Shown here: positions 54,086 through 62,765 of the stretch, in pieces
Layout of the letters: each line of letters starts with the position of its first letter
Position numbering within the stretch: the first letter of the stretch is position 1
Assembly (NCBI RefSeq): GCF_004217045.1
Contig: NZ_SGXM01000011.1
Span: 1 to 64,000 of the forward strand
Direction: 5' to 3'
From: Cupriavidus agavae
GTDB lineage: Bacteria > Pseudomonadota > Gammaproteobacteria > Burkholderiales > Burkholderiaceae
Length of the DNA: 64,000 nt
Position numbers and translations under genes: made by a program
The notes under the pieces: model-generated
Seen by the model: only the letters and a program-made list of their open reading frames with translations
What the model was told of the DNA's origin: nothing
Databases searched by the model: none

Positions 54086-55426
54086 ATGGCCGCGGACCCG
54101 ACTTCGCCGGCCGGCGACGCCATGCCGCGCCCGGCGCGGCGCCGGCGCTTCGACTCGATGTTCGTGCGCGTGTTCTTCGTGATGGCCGCGATCATGCTCG
54201 GCGTGCACGTGCTGGGCGTGACCGTGATCGAAAGCCTGTTCCCGCGCCCCGGTTCCGAGCGATACATGGAGCGCATGCGCCGCGCCGTGGCGGAGGCGGA
54301 AGCGAACGGCCTGTCGGTGGAAGACGTCCGGCCCGGTCAACCGCTCGAAGGCATCTTCGCACCCCCGGGCGGACCCGGTTTCGGCCCCGGCGGTCCTTAC
54401 GGCTCTTACGGCCCTTACGGTGCCTACGGCCAGAACGGCGGCGGCCGGTCGGGCGCCCCGCGCGGCGCGGAGCCATTCGATTTCGACGGCCCGCCGCTGC
54501 ACCTTGACGCCTTCCGCACGCCGCAGCCGGGCGAGCCGATGCCACGCCCGCCGCAGGGCTTCCATATCCGGGGCATCTGGCCGCCGCATCTGGGCCTGCT
54601 GTTCCAGCTCGCGGCCATCCTGATGGCCTCGTGGGTGGGCGCGCGGTTGCTGGCGCGGCCCGTGCAGCAACTGGCCAGCGGCGCCAACCGCCTGGCGCAG
54701 GACGTGCACGCGCCCCCGCTCGACGAGGAACGCGGGCCGGCCGAAGCGCGCGACGCCACGCGTGCGCTGAATCTGATGCAGCAGCGCATCCGCACCCAGC
54801 TTGCCCAGCAGTCGCGCTTCCTGGCGGCCGTGTCGCACGACCTGCGCACGCCGCTGACGCGCATGAGCCTGCGCATCGAGCGGATCGACAGCAATGACGT
54901 GCGCTACCGGCTGCGCCAGGACCTGGCCGAGATGAACGGACTGATCGACGCCACGCTGTATTACCTGCGCGAGCGCGACGGCGCCACCGGCCCGCGCCAG
55001 CGCGTGGACGTGCTGGCGCTGCTGCAGGCCGTGGTCGACGATGCGCAGGAGACCGGCCAGGACGTGCGCCTGTCTGGCGAGGCCGCGCCGCTGCTGGCCT
55101 ACCCGGCCGAGTTGCGCCGCGCGGTGGTCAACCTCGTCGAGAATGCGCACCGCTATGGTGGCGCCGCGCACATCGTGCTGGCCGACAGCCCCGAACGGGT
55201 GACGATCGATGTCTGCGACAACGGCCCCGGCATTCCGCCCACCGAGCTGCCGCGCGTGCTGGAGCCGTTCTATCGCGTGGAGTCGTCGCGCAGCCGGGCC
55301 ACCGGCGGCGTGGGCATGGGGCTGTCGATCACGCACGACATCGTGGCGCGCCACGGCGGCGAACTGAAGCTCTCGAACCGGCCCGAAGGCGGCCTGCGCG
55401 TCAGCATCACGCTGCCGCGCGTCTAG
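54086..55426 (+). CDS. EnvZ-type sensor histidine kinase with Gly/Tyr-rich periplasmic segment
   Basis: A 446-residue inner-membrane kinase. A first membrane helix lies near residues 26-50, a periplasmic domain of about 120 residues follows, and a second helix lies near 170-190. HAMP and dimerisation segments lead to phosphoacceptor His251 in AVSHDLRTPLTRMS. The ATPase has NLVENAHRYGG and DNGPGIPPTELP. The periplasmic part is unusual: residues about 92-118 are a low-complexity run with the repeat GPYG-SYGPYGAYG. It phosphorylates the regulator encoded just upstream. The signal it senses is unknown. Confidence 0.92.
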   Translation: MAADPTSPAGDAMPRPARRRRFDSMFVRVFFVMAAIMLGVHVLGVTVIESLFPRPGSERYMERMRRAVAEAEANGLSVEDVRPGQPLEGIFAPPGGPGFGPGGPYGSYGPYGAYGQNGGGRSGAPRGAEPFDFDGPPLHLDAFRTPQPGEPMPRPPQGFHIRGIWPPHLGLLFQLAAILMASWVGARLLARPVQQLASGANRLAQDVHAPPLDEERGPAEARDATRALNLMQQRIRTQLAQQSRFLAAVSHDLRTPLTRMSLRIERIDSNDVRYRLRQDLAEMNGLIDATLYYLRERDGATGPRQRVDVLALLQAVVDDAQETGQDVRLSGEAAPLLAYPAELRRAVVNLVENAHRYGGAAHIVLADSPERVTIDVCDNGPGIPPTELPRVLEPFYRVESSRSRATGGVGMGLSITHDIVARHGGELKLSNRPEGGLRVSITLPRV

Positions 55427-55435
55427 CGGCACGCG

Positions 55436-56611
55436 TCAGGCGCGCTGGGGCAGCCCGCTCTTGCCGATCGGCGCCAACTGGACATATTGCGATCCCCGCA
55501 GCCCGCGCGTGAAGTCGAGCGTGAAATCGCCCACGTCGACGCGGGCCTGCAGCGCGCGCCGCAGTTCGGCGGGTCCCGGCGCCTTCATGGCCGTGGCCGC
55601 ACGCGCCAGCCAGGCCGCGCCGATGTAGCCGGCCAGCGTGACGGGCGAGGCCGGCTCGTCGAGGTACTGTTTCATGCGCGCCACGTGCTCCTTGACCACC
55701 CGCAACGTCGACTCCTGCGGTCCCGGCGCGATCTGCGTGACCACCATGCCCCCGGCGTAGCCCGCGCCCAGGATCTCGCGCGCCGATGACGGACTGACCG
55801 CCGACAAGCCCACCAAAAAGCCGTACCAGTTCCGGGCGGCCAGCGCCCGGCCCAGGCTGCCGTAGGCCAGCGTGTCGCCAGCCACGATCACGGCGCCGGG
55901 CCGCGCGGCGGCAATGCGTCGCGCGCTGTCGTCGATGCTGCCCGCCAGCGGCACCGCGCGCGTGCCAATGTCCTTTTCGAGCCGCGCCAGCCAGGGCGTG
56001 CCGGCGCCAAGCGCCCCGGCCGCGAAGTCGGGCGAGACCGCCAGCGCGATATTGCGCAGTCCGTAGCTGTGCAACTGGCGCACGGCGGCATCGATCTCGG
56101 CCTGGTAGTCGGCGCGCGTGAACCAGACGTTGTCGGCGGCCAGCGCCAGCCCCGAGAGCGGCGCCACCAGCTGCACGCCCCGGCGCGCCAGTTCCGGCGC
56201 GTTGGCCAGCGTTGGCAGCAGTGTGTCGCCGATGCCGAACAGCACGTCGGCGCGTTCGTTGTCGGCCAGTGCCACGGCCTGCGCCACCGCGCCGCGCGGG
56301 TTCGGATCGGCATCGCGGATCACATGCACGATGCGCGGCGTGCCGGAGGCGGCCCCGGCGGCGTTCACTGCGTCGAACAGTACCTTGGCGCCGGCCACGT
56401 AGTCGCGCGCCAGATCGGCCTGCGGCCCGATGCGATCCACCAGATGGCCGACCACGAGCTGGCGCCGCGCCGGCGTGGCAGGCTGGGCCAGCGCCTCCGG
56501 CGCGAGGGCGGCCAGCGGCAGCGCCCCGAGCACCCGCAAGGCACGGCGGCGAGCGCCCGGATCGGCGGCGGGCACGCATGACGAGATCGACAGCGGCAAG
56601 GTTTGGCGCAT
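55436..56611 (-). CDS. Periplasmic Liv-type substrate-binding protein (orphan)
   Basis: A 391-residue periplasmic binding-fold protein, with a long N-terminus ending in an arginine-bearing signal sequence (RRRALRVLGALPLAALAPEA). Mature sequence begins RRQLVVGHLVDRIGPQADLA, resembling the Peripla_BP_6 core. It is convergent with the histidine kinase gene (9-bp gap) and has no permease neighbours. The ATG at 56611 is chosen over a GTG at 56650. Whether it serves transport or sensing with the adjacent two-component pair is open. Confidence 0.8.
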   Translation of the reverse strand: MRQTLPLSISSCVPAADPGARRRALRVLGALPLAALAPEALAQPATPARRQLVVGHLVDRIGPQADLARDYVAGAKVLFDAVNAAGAASGTPRIVHVIRDADPNPRGAVAQAVALADNERADVLFGIGDTLLPTLANAPELARRGVQLVAPLSGLALAADNVWFTRADYQAEIDAAVRQLHSYGLRNIALAVSPDFAAGALGAGTPWLARLEKDIGTRAVPLAGSIDDSARRIAAARPGAVIVAGDTLAYGSLGRALAARNWYGFLVGLSAVSPSSAREILGAGYAGGMVVTQIAPGPQESTLRVVKEHVARMKQYLDEPASPVTLAGYIGAAWLARAATAMKAPGPAELRRALQARVDVGDFTLDFTRGLRGSQYVQLAPIGKSGLPQRA

Positions 56612-56762
56612 GGCTGGGAGCGTGGAAAGTGCGAAGGGGTAGCTGGCCACGGGAGCGTGGAGCCGGGGCCGAGACTATCGGGCGATCGTGACGCTCGCGT
56701 GACTTTCGATAGACTCCGAACCCCACCTCGGCGGGGCTGGCTGGCGTAACAAACTGCCGGAC

Positions 56763-56776
56763 TTGATGCGCATCAA
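56763..56776. promoter_or_regulatory. FNR/ANR box upstream of hemN
   Basis: TTGATGCGCATCAA is a perfect match to the FNR consensus TTGAT-N4-ATCAA, 63 nt upstream of the hemN start, indicating induction at low oxygen. Confidence 0.9.
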
Positions 56777-56838
56777 AGTTGTACGGGAACGGCGGGCATA
56801 GCATCGGTCGTTATCCCCGCATCCACACCGAGACCCCC

Positions 56839-58305
56839 ATGTCCGCCCCCAACACTCCCTCCGCCAGCACGGCGTTCGACCGCCACGCGCTGGCCGACTT
56901 CCGCAGCCTGGCCGGCCGCATCGACGGCAACGGCCCGCGCTATACCTCCTATCCCACCGCCGACCGCTTCCATGCCGAAGTCGGCGACGCTGGCTACCGC
57001 CACGCGCTGAACGCCTGCCGGGCCAACGCCCCGGCGCCGTTGTCGCTTTACCTGCACATTCCGTTCTGCGAAAACATCTGCTACTACTGCGGCTGCAACA
57101 AGATCATCACGAAGGATCACAGCCGCAGCGCGCGCTACGTGGATTACCTGTCGCGCGAGATGGCGATGGTGGCGGGCCAGTTGGGCGAACGCCGCGCGGT
57201 CATGCAGTCGCACTGGGGCGGCGGCACCCCGACCTTCCTCGATCCCGGCGAAATGCGGGCCGTCATGGCCGCGCTGCACCAACACTTCGACCTGCTGCCC
57301 GAAGGCGAGCACGCGATCGAGATCGACCCGCGCCGCGTGACCGATGACCGCATGGCGCTGCTGGCCGAACTCGGTTTCAACCGGATCAGCCTCGGCGTGC
57401 AGGATTTCGATCCCGAGGTGCAGCAGGCCATCCATCGCGTGCAGTCGTTCGAGGAGACGCGTAGCGTGGTGCTGGCCGCGCGGCGGTTGGGCTTCCAGTC
57501 GGTCAGCATGGACCTGATCTACGGGCTGCCCCACCAGACCACCGCGCGCTTCAACGCCACGGTCGACCGCACGCTCGAACTGCACCCGGACCGGCTCTCG
57601 GTCTACAGCTATGCCCACCTGCCGCACGTGTTCAAGCCGCAACGCCGTATCGACGCCGCCGCGCTGCCGCCCGCGGGCGAGAAGCTCGACATCCTGGTGT
57701 CGACGATCGAGCGCCTGACCGCCGCCGGCTATATCTATATAGGCATGGACCATTTCGCGCTGCCCGGCGACGATCTGGCGATCGCGCAGCGCGAGGGCCG
57801 GCTCCAGCGCAACTTCCAGGGCTACGCCACCCACGCCGGCTACGACCAGATCGGGCTTGGCGTTTCGGCCATCGGCGCCGTGGCCGGGCACTATGTGCAG
57901 AACGCCCGGACCACCGACGAGTACTACGCCGCGCTCGATGCCGGGCGCCTGCCGACCGTGCGCGGCTTCGAGACATCCGCCGACGACCACCTGCGCCGCG
58001 CGATCATCGGCGCGCTGATGTGCAACGGCACGCTCGACATTGCCGCCGTCGAGGCCGAGCACGGCATCGACTTCGCCACGGTCTTCGCGCCGGAACTGGC
58101 CGACCTCGACCGGCTGGCCGAGGACAACCTGGTACGCCGCACCCCGGCCCGCATCGAAATCACCACGCTGGGCCGCCTGCTGGTGCGGCGCGTGGCGATG
58201 GTATTCGACCGCTACCTGCGCGCCGACGCGGCACGCCCGCGCCCCGCGCCGGCCGCCAACGACGCCAAGGCGGTCCCGATCGCCCGGTACTCCCGCGTCG
58301 TCTGA
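56839..58305 (+). CDS. hemN: Oxygen-independent coproporphyrinogen III oxidase
   Basis: A 488-residue radical-SAM enzyme decarboxylating coproporphyrinogen III without oxygen. The cluster-binding motif [10 protein letters not shown] has Cys77, Cys81, Cys84 and the extra Cys86. [14 protein letters not shown] is the HemN N-terminal signature, and [10 protein letters not shown] the SAM-binding loop. Length equals that of genuine HemN (about 457 in E. coli) rather than the shorter HemW. The ATG at 56839 begins the family-type N-terminus; the Shine-Dalgarno is weak. A perfect FNR box upstream fits anaerobic use. Confidence 0.96.
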   Translation: MSAPNTPSASTAFDRHALADFRSLAGRIDGNGPRYTSYPTADRFHAEVGDAGYRHALNACRANAPAPLSLYLHIPFCENICYYCGCNKIITKDHSRSARYVDYLSREMAMVAGQLGERRAVMQSHWGGGTPTFLDPGEMRAVMAALHQHFDLLPEGEHAIEIDPRRVTDDRMALLAELGFNRISLGVQDFDPEVQQAIHRVQSFEETRSVVLAARRLGFQSVSMDLIYGLPHQTTARFNATVDRTLELHPDRLSVYSYAHLPHVFKPQRRIDAAALPPAGEKLDILVSTIERLTAAGYIYIGMDHFALPGDDLAIAQREGRLQRNFQGYATHAGYDQIGLGVSAIGAVAGHYVQNARTTDEYYAALDAGRLPTVRGFETSADDHLRRAIIGALMCNGTLDIAAVEAEHGIDFATVFAPELADLDRLAEDNLVRRTPARIEITTLGRLLVRRVAMVFDRYLRADAARPRPAPAANDAKAVPIARYSRVV

Positions 58306-58332
58306 CGCCCGGGCACCCGAGGAGCCCAAAGC

Positions 58333-58364
58333 AAAAAGCCCGCGATTCGCTTCGCGGGCTTTTT
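58333..58364. terminator. Bidirectional terminator between hemN and cytochrome c
   Basis: AAAAAGCCCGCGA (58333-58345) pairs with TCGCGGGCTTTTT (58352-58364). It can serve both convergent genes. Confidence 0.92.
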
Positions 58365-58384
58365 GTCGTGCCGATCTGGCTGGC

Positions 58385-59293
58385 TTACTTGGCGGCGTTG
58401 GCCATGTAGTCCGAGGCGGCGATCACGTCGGCGTCCGGGCCGGCATAGCCACCCTTCGGCGGCATGATGCCCTTGCCCTTGAGTGCATAGTTGTGCACAA
58501 CGTCCATGCCTTCCTTGAGGCGCGGCGCCCAGGCGGCCTTGTCGCCGAACTTCGGCGCACCGGCAACACCGGCGGCGTGGCACGCGGCGCAGACCTGATC
58601 GTAGACCTTCTTGCCAATCTCGGCGGACGCAGCGGCCGGCGCAGCCGCCGTCGCAGCAGCAGGTGCGGCGGGAGCCGCGGCAGCCGGGGCAGGGGCAGCA
58701 GCCGGAGCCGGGGCCGCAGCAGCCGGGGCAGACGCCGCCTCGGGTGCCGACGCAGCGGCCTGGGCAGGCGCGCCCTGGGCCGGGGCGGCCGGTTCCGGGA
58801 ACTTGGCGCCACCGGCGTCGGCCATGTAGACCACGGCACGGGCCAGTTCGTAATCGCTGAAATCGTCCGGCGACGTGCCCGCACGCGGGGGCATCGCACC
58901 CTTGCCGTTGACCACGGCCTTCATCAGGCCGTCGAAGCCCTGGCCGATCCGTGCCGTCCAGTCACCGGCCACGCCGAACTTCGGCGCGCCAGCGGCGCCC
59001 GTGGCGTGGCAGGCGGCGCAGACTTCCTTGTAGACCTGCTCGCCGGTCTTGAAGACGCGCGGCGCGTTGGGGTCCTTGATTTCGAGAGAGGCAACCGGGG
59101 CAATCCGGGTGTTGACCGCTTCCGCAGTCTGCGTCGAGCCAGCGCCCTCGAGGGTGCCGTGTCCGACAAAATTCACCAGCAGGACGATCACGATGATCGG
59201 CACCAGGAAGGCGGCGATCACGACGGCGACTAGTTGCTTGGGTGTCTTGATTGGCGACTCGTGGTGGTCGTTTTCTTGATGGACGTCACTCAT
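58385..59293 (-). CDS. Membrane-anchored diheme cytochrome c (c5-type)
   Basis: A 302-residue protein with a cytoplasmic tail, one membrane anchor (about residues 20-43) and two cytochrome c domains in the periplasm. The haem motifs are CAACH at 92-96 and 235-239, and the axial methionines are probably in AMPPRAG and IMPPKGG. The domains are joined by an Ala/Pro linker at about 167-223. The two domains resemble each other, implying duplication. It could pass electrons to a terminal oxidase; no oxidase genes are nearby. On the minus strand, TATAAT (59452-59447) is a likely -10 box. Confidence 0.93.
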   Translation of the reverse strand: MSDVHQENDHHESPIKTPKQLVAVVIAAFLVPIIVIVLLVNFVGHGTLEGAGSTQTAEAVNTRIAPVASLEIKDPNAPRVFKTGEQVYKEVCAACHATGAAGAPKFGVAGDWTARIGQGFDGLMKAVVNGKGAMPPRAGTSPDDFSDYELARAVVYMADAGGAKFPEPAAPAQGAPAQAAASAPEAASAPAAAAPAPAAAPAPAAAAPAAPAAATAAAPAAASAEIGKKVYDQVCAACHAAGVAGAPKFGDKAAWAPRLKEGMDVVHNYALKGKGIMPPKGGYAGPDADVIAASDYMANAAK

Positions 59294-59605
59294 ACAGAAC
59301 TCTCGATTTTGCGGGAAACCGTTTGCACAGCTCGTTGGGGGCGGCTTGCTTGTCTGGACCCTGTTTCGGGGGTGAATCTGTCGGTCTTAGCGTCCGGGGC
59401 CGTCTCCTGCCCCGCTACGTCTCTGTTACGACGCAAATAGCTGCCGATTATAGACCCAAGACCCCGCCCCGGGGGCCAAAAGCGACGGTTCAGAGACCCG
59501 TGATAACCCCCCACCGGCGCATCCCTCATGGACGGCCCGCGCCAACTCGGGTATCCTATGCGACTTTCCGGCGTCGGCCTCAGCCCGACGCCAGCAAGCC
59601 ACATC
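59294..59605. other. Spacer between the cytochrome c gene and tRNA-Arg
   Basis: About 310 bp. It contains the perfect minus-strand -10 hexamer TATAAT at 59447-59452 for the cytochrome gene, without a good -35, and must also hold the tRNA promoter. No protein gene is supported. Confidence 0.45.
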
Positions 59606-59681
59606 GCGCCCGTAGCTCAATGGATAGAGTACTGCCCTCCGAAGGCAGGGGTTGCTGGTTCGATCCCAGCCGGGCGCGCCA
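59606..59681 (+). tRNA. tRNA-Arg (anticodon CCG)
   Basis: A 76-nt cloverleaf: acceptor GCGCCCG with CGGGCGC, discriminator G, encoded CCA. The anticodon stem CTGCC/GGCAG encloses the loop CTCCGAA, giving anticodon CCG. The T-arm GGTTCGATCCC is canonical. A T-run follows the CCA. Confidence 0.97.
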
Positions 59682-59787
59682 CGTTTTTTCCCGCAGATTG
59701 ATTGTTGGAGCCACGCTCATCAGGCAGCGTGTGGCGCGCGCTTGCGCGACAGATTTGCGCGGGCGATGACATTGGCGCCCAGAAATG

Positions 59788-59817
59788 GCAAAAGCCCAGC
59801 GGCTGCTGGGCTTTTGC
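59788..59817. terminator. Bidirectional hairpin between tRNA-Arg and the toxin gene
   Basis: GCAAAAGCCCAGC (59788-59800) pairs perfectly with GCTGGGCTTTTGC (59805-59817). It can stop both the tRNA transcript and the minus-strand toxin transcript. Confidence 0.85.
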
Positions 59818-59904
59818 TGGTCCCTCAAAGGGGAGAGTCGCACTACTACTGCTGTTTGCCTCTTGGGCATACGGGTCGAATGCTGCACCTTCTTTAATCC
59901 AATG

Positions 59905-60423
59905 TCAATCCGGGCAGGGCAAAGCCTGTATGACGCTTTCGAGGTCATCGCCGCTTCCGGCTTGCTCACTTCGGCAACAAACCGCCTTCTTGCCCCGGTT
60001 TTCCGATATCAATGCGATGCCATTGACTGACTTCAACACCGCCGTCTGTATGTCAGTGACAAGCGCTCGTGGAAGGAAGTCCTGAACGAATCTCCCGTGA
60101 AAACCCTTGATGGTCGAGACTCTGTCCTTGCTGACCTGTTGCACAAGGTCAGCCTTCGCCCATCGCTGGCGGGAGTCGTAGAAGGCAGTCCTGGTAACCA
60201 GCGAACAGTCGATCTCCACGTGAAGTCCTCGGTCAATCTTACCGGCATCGCGCGTGGACGATACGGGCACGACCAGACAGCCGTTGCCCAGCTTCGCATT
60301 CATGACCACGACCATCCGTTTCTTTACCATCTCGGGCGGAATGTGCCCGTCTACGTGGAAGCGGCCCTCGTCATCCGGTCGATAGTTTCCAAAGTCGCAC
60401 TCCATCAACTGTCCCACTTTCAT
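59905..60423 (-). CDS. PemK/MazF-family toxin-like protein
   Basis: A 172-residue protein of the MazF/PemK (CcdB/PemK superfamily) type, which cut RNA at short sequences. The signature GHIPPEMVKKRMVVVMNAKL followed by CLVVPVSSTRD (the usual R-P-V-V-V and VPLS/VPVS strands) lies at about residues 27-62. The C-terminal third has no obvious match. No Shine-Dalgarno precedes its ATG; instead a small frame (60371-60493) overlaps the start. No recognisable antitoxin gene adjoins it, so it may be an orphan or decayed module. GC content is lower than in the flanking genes, and it sits beside a tRNA, which suggests acquisition. Confidence 0.75.
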   Translation of the reverse strand: MKVGQLMECDFGNYRPDDEGRFHVDGHIPPEMVKKRMVVVMNAKLGNGCLVVPVSSTRDAGKIDRGLHVEIDCSLVTRTAFYDSRQRWAKADLVQQVSKDRVSTIKGFHGRFVQDFLPRALVTDIQTAVLKSVNGIALISENRGKKAVCCRSEQAGSGDDLESVIQALPCPD

Positions 60424-60493
60424 CAGCGTGTCGCCCGTGAACGTTCAACAGCGAGCGATAGTACGGAGCAAGTTCCGAGCTGTAATCCGTCAC
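60371..60493 (-). CDS. Candidate 40-residue frame overlapping the toxin start
   Basis: A GTG at 60493 with GGAGAGG 7 nt upstream opens 40 codons (TDYSSELAPYYRSLLNVHGR then HADESGTVDGVRLWKLSTG) ending in TGA. It overlaps the first 53 nt of the toxin gene in another frame. Its good Shine-Dalgarno contrasts with none for the toxin, so translation coupling is possible. It could be a remnant or small antitoxin, or a chance frame; no family is recognised. Confidence 0.35.
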   Translation of the reverse strand: MTDYSSELAPYYRSLLNVHGRHADESGTVDGVRLWKLSTG

Positions 60494-60618
60494 CTCAAAG
60501 CCTCTCCCCGCACCGTTGACCCCTCAAGTCCCCGCCTCTTTCACCCGTTAACCGTCCCGAGCGCATGCGCAGTTGGTCGCAGCAGGCGCCATAGAAATTC
60601 CGAAGGAACGGGGAAAAC

Positions 60619-62121
60619 ATGTCGTTTGCCATCGCACAACCTGCCGGGTCTGCCGACCACGGTGGATCTTCCGCATCGCTGACGTCCAGGCAGGCTGCCC
60701 TGGGCGCCATTGCCCGCTGGGCGGATCTGGTCATGCTGCTGACGCTGCTGTGCTCGGGCGCGGCGGCGGTGGCGATCGGGGTGCACTACTACGCGCTGCC
60801 GCTGGCGTTGGGGGCTGGCGGGGCGCTGGTGGTGCTCGGTGCCGTCGCCTTCGCGATGGTGCGCGGCACGCGGTTCGGCGGTTTCACGCTGGTGGCGGCG
60901 AACGTGGCGATGGTGGTGCTGCACATCCAGCTCTCGCATGGGCTGACGGAGTTCCACTTTGGCGTCTTCGTGCTGCTGGGGCTGCTGCTGGTCTACCGGG
61001 ACTGGCGGCCGCTGGTGTTCGCGGCGGCGCTGTTCGCGGTGCACCACGTGGCGTTCGACCGATTGCAGGCGCTCAGCTATCCGTTCTACTGCACGGCCGA
61101 GGCCGATTTCGCGCGGGTGGTGTTGCACGCGGTGTATGTGGTGGTGCAGACCGGCATCGAGATCGTGCTGGCGCTGCAGTTGCGGCGGGCGGCGGTGGAG
61201 GGTGCCGAACTGTCGGCGCTGGTCGCGCAGGTTGATGGCGGGGAGCGCATCTGCCTCGACGTGGAACACGTGGCCGTCAGCGTGCCGACGGCGCTGGCGC
61301 TGAAGGCGGCGATCACGCGCATGGCCGCGGCCATGATCGAGGTCCGCACGGCGGCGATGTCGGTGGAAGATGCCGCGTCGGAGATCGCCAGCGGCAGCAT
61401 GGACCTCAGTGCGCGCACCGAGCGCCAGGCCTGGGACGTGCAGCAGACTTCGGCGTCGATGCAGGAAATCCACACCGCCGTGCAGAGCGCCGCGCACACG
61501 GCCGGCGAGGCCAGTTCGCTGGCGGGCGAGACCTCGGACGCGGTGGTGCATGGCGGCGACGCCGTGGGCCGCGTGGTGGAGACCATGGGCGGCATTTCGG
61601 CCTCGGCGGACCGCATCGCCGAGATCACGGGGCTGATCGACAGCATCGCGCTGCAGACGCATATCCTGTCGCTGAACGCTTCCGTGGAGGCCGCGCGGTC
61701 CGGCGAGAGCGGTCGCGGGTTTGCCGTGGTGGCGGGCGAGGTGCAGCAACTGGCCCATCGCACGGCCACGGCCGCGCGCCAGATCCGCGAGCTGATTGGC
61801 GAGAGCAGCAACCGCGTGGCGCAGGGCCGGCAGCAGGTGGCGGCCGCGCACGGCGGCATGGCCGAGATCGTGGTCAAGGCGCGGCGCGTCAATGACCTGA
61901 TCCGGGGCATTTCGAGTGCCACCGACCAGCAGGCGGCCGGCATGGGGCAGGTAGGCGAGGCCGTGGCGCAGATCGACAGCATGACGCGCCAGAACGCCGC
62001 GCTCGTGGAGGAAAGCGCCGCTGCGGCGGAAAGCCTGAAGGACCAGGCCACGCGGCTCAACGCGGTGGTGGACCAGTTCCACCTGCTTGGCGCGGGGCGG
62101 CCCGGGATCCGGCGCGCCTGA
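60619..62121 (+). CDS. Methyl-accepting chemotaxis protein with a multi-helix membrane sensor
   Basis: A 500-residue chemoreceptor. Instead of a periplasmic ligand domain it has about six membrane segments (residues 30-195), including [20 protein letters not shown] and [15 protein letters not shown] with a conserved His pair. The cytoplasmic signalling domain covers 230-480, with the hairpin tip [20 protein letters not shown]; most receptors have FQTNILALNAAVEA there, so L/H replace F/N. GAAGGAACGG precedes the ATG. Such membrane-embedded sensors probably respond to lipophilic or energy-related signals (inference). Confidence 0.92.
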   Translation: MSFAIAQPAGSADHGGSSASLTSRQAALGAIARWADLVMLLTLLCSGAAAVAIGVHYYALPLALGAGGALVVLGAVAFAMVRGTRFGGFTLVAANVAMVVLHIQLSHGLTEFHFGVFVLLGLLLVYRDWRPLVFAAALFAVHHVAFDRLQALSYPFYCTAEADFARVVLHAVYVVVQTGIEIVLALQLRRAAVEGAELSALVAQVDGGERICLDVEHVAVSVPTALALKAAITRMAAAMIEVRTAAMSVEDAASEIASGSMDLSARTERQAWDVQQTSASMQEIHTAVQSAAHTAGEASSLAGETSDAVVHGGDAVGRVVETMGGISASADRIAEITGLIDSIALQTHILSLNASVEAARSGESGRGFAVVAGEVQQLAHRTATAARQIRELIGESSNRVAQGRQQVAAAHGGMAEIVVKARRVNDLIRGISSATDQQAAGMGQVGEAVAQIDSMTRQNAALVEESAAAAESLKDQATRLNAVVDQFHLLGAGRPGIRRA

Positions 62122-62212
62122 GGGCCCGAGCGGCGGGAGCGGCGGAGCGGCCGGGCGGTCCGGAGGCCTGGCGGCTCGACCGCCGGTGGCCCCCGTTGCT
62201 ATGATGCGGCGC

Positions 62213-62617
62213 ATGGCCGACGACCTGTTCATATCCCATCACGAGTACGAGATCACCGCGATCCGCGCGCAGGGCGCGGGCGGGCAGAACATCAACAAGG
62301 TCTCCAACGCGGTGCACCTGCGCTATGACGTGCGGGCATCGTCGCTGGCGGAAGACCACAAGGAGCGGCTGCTCGCCCTGCACGACCACCGCATCACGCG
62401 CGACGGCGTGATCGTGATCAAGGCGCAGCAACATCGCAGCCTGGAAATGAACCGCGAGGAAGCGGTGCGCCGGCTGCACGAGCTGGTGCAGAGCGTGGCC
62501 ACGCCGCCGCGCGTGCGGCGCGCCACGCGGCCGACCCGGGCTTCCCGGGTACGCCGGGTCGATGCCAAGGTCCAGCGCGGCCAGATCAAGGCGCTGCGCG
62601 GCAGGGTGACCGACTGA
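62213..62617 (+). CDS. arfB: Alternative ribosome-rescue factor ArfB (YaeJ)
   Basis: A 134-residue codon-independent peptidyl-tRNA hydrolase that rescues stalled ribosomes. The catalytic GGQ is at residues 23-25 within QGAGGQNINKVSNAVHLRYD. The C-terminal tail is rich in Arg/Lys (RRATRPTRASRVRR), as needed to sense the empty mRNA channel. The start MADDLFISHHEYEITAIRAQ is chosen over an upstream in-frame ATG at 62087 that would add a Gly/Pro-rich stretch. Confidence 0.95.
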   Translation: MADDLFISHHEYEITAIRAQGAGGQNINKVSNAVHLRYDVRASSLAEDHKERLLALHDHRITRDGVIVIKAQQHRSLEMNREEAVRRLHELVQSVATPPRVRRATRPTRASRVRRVDAKVQRGQIKALRGRVTD

Positions 62618-62765
62618 CCGTGTGCCGCATCGGTGGCGCGGGGCGGCAGGGCGCCGTATGAATCGAACAAATATTTCAAACGGGCGGAACAGGGGTAGGA
62701 CAAGGCGGCGATAGGCAGGCATGCTCGGGCTTTCCGGGTTCCGCCCCGACATTCATCCGCCCCCA

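Noticed and set aside
59606-60618. Prophage or integrative element attached at tRNA-Arg
   Set aside because: No integrase gene and no second copy of the tRNA 3' end seen in the following kilobase.
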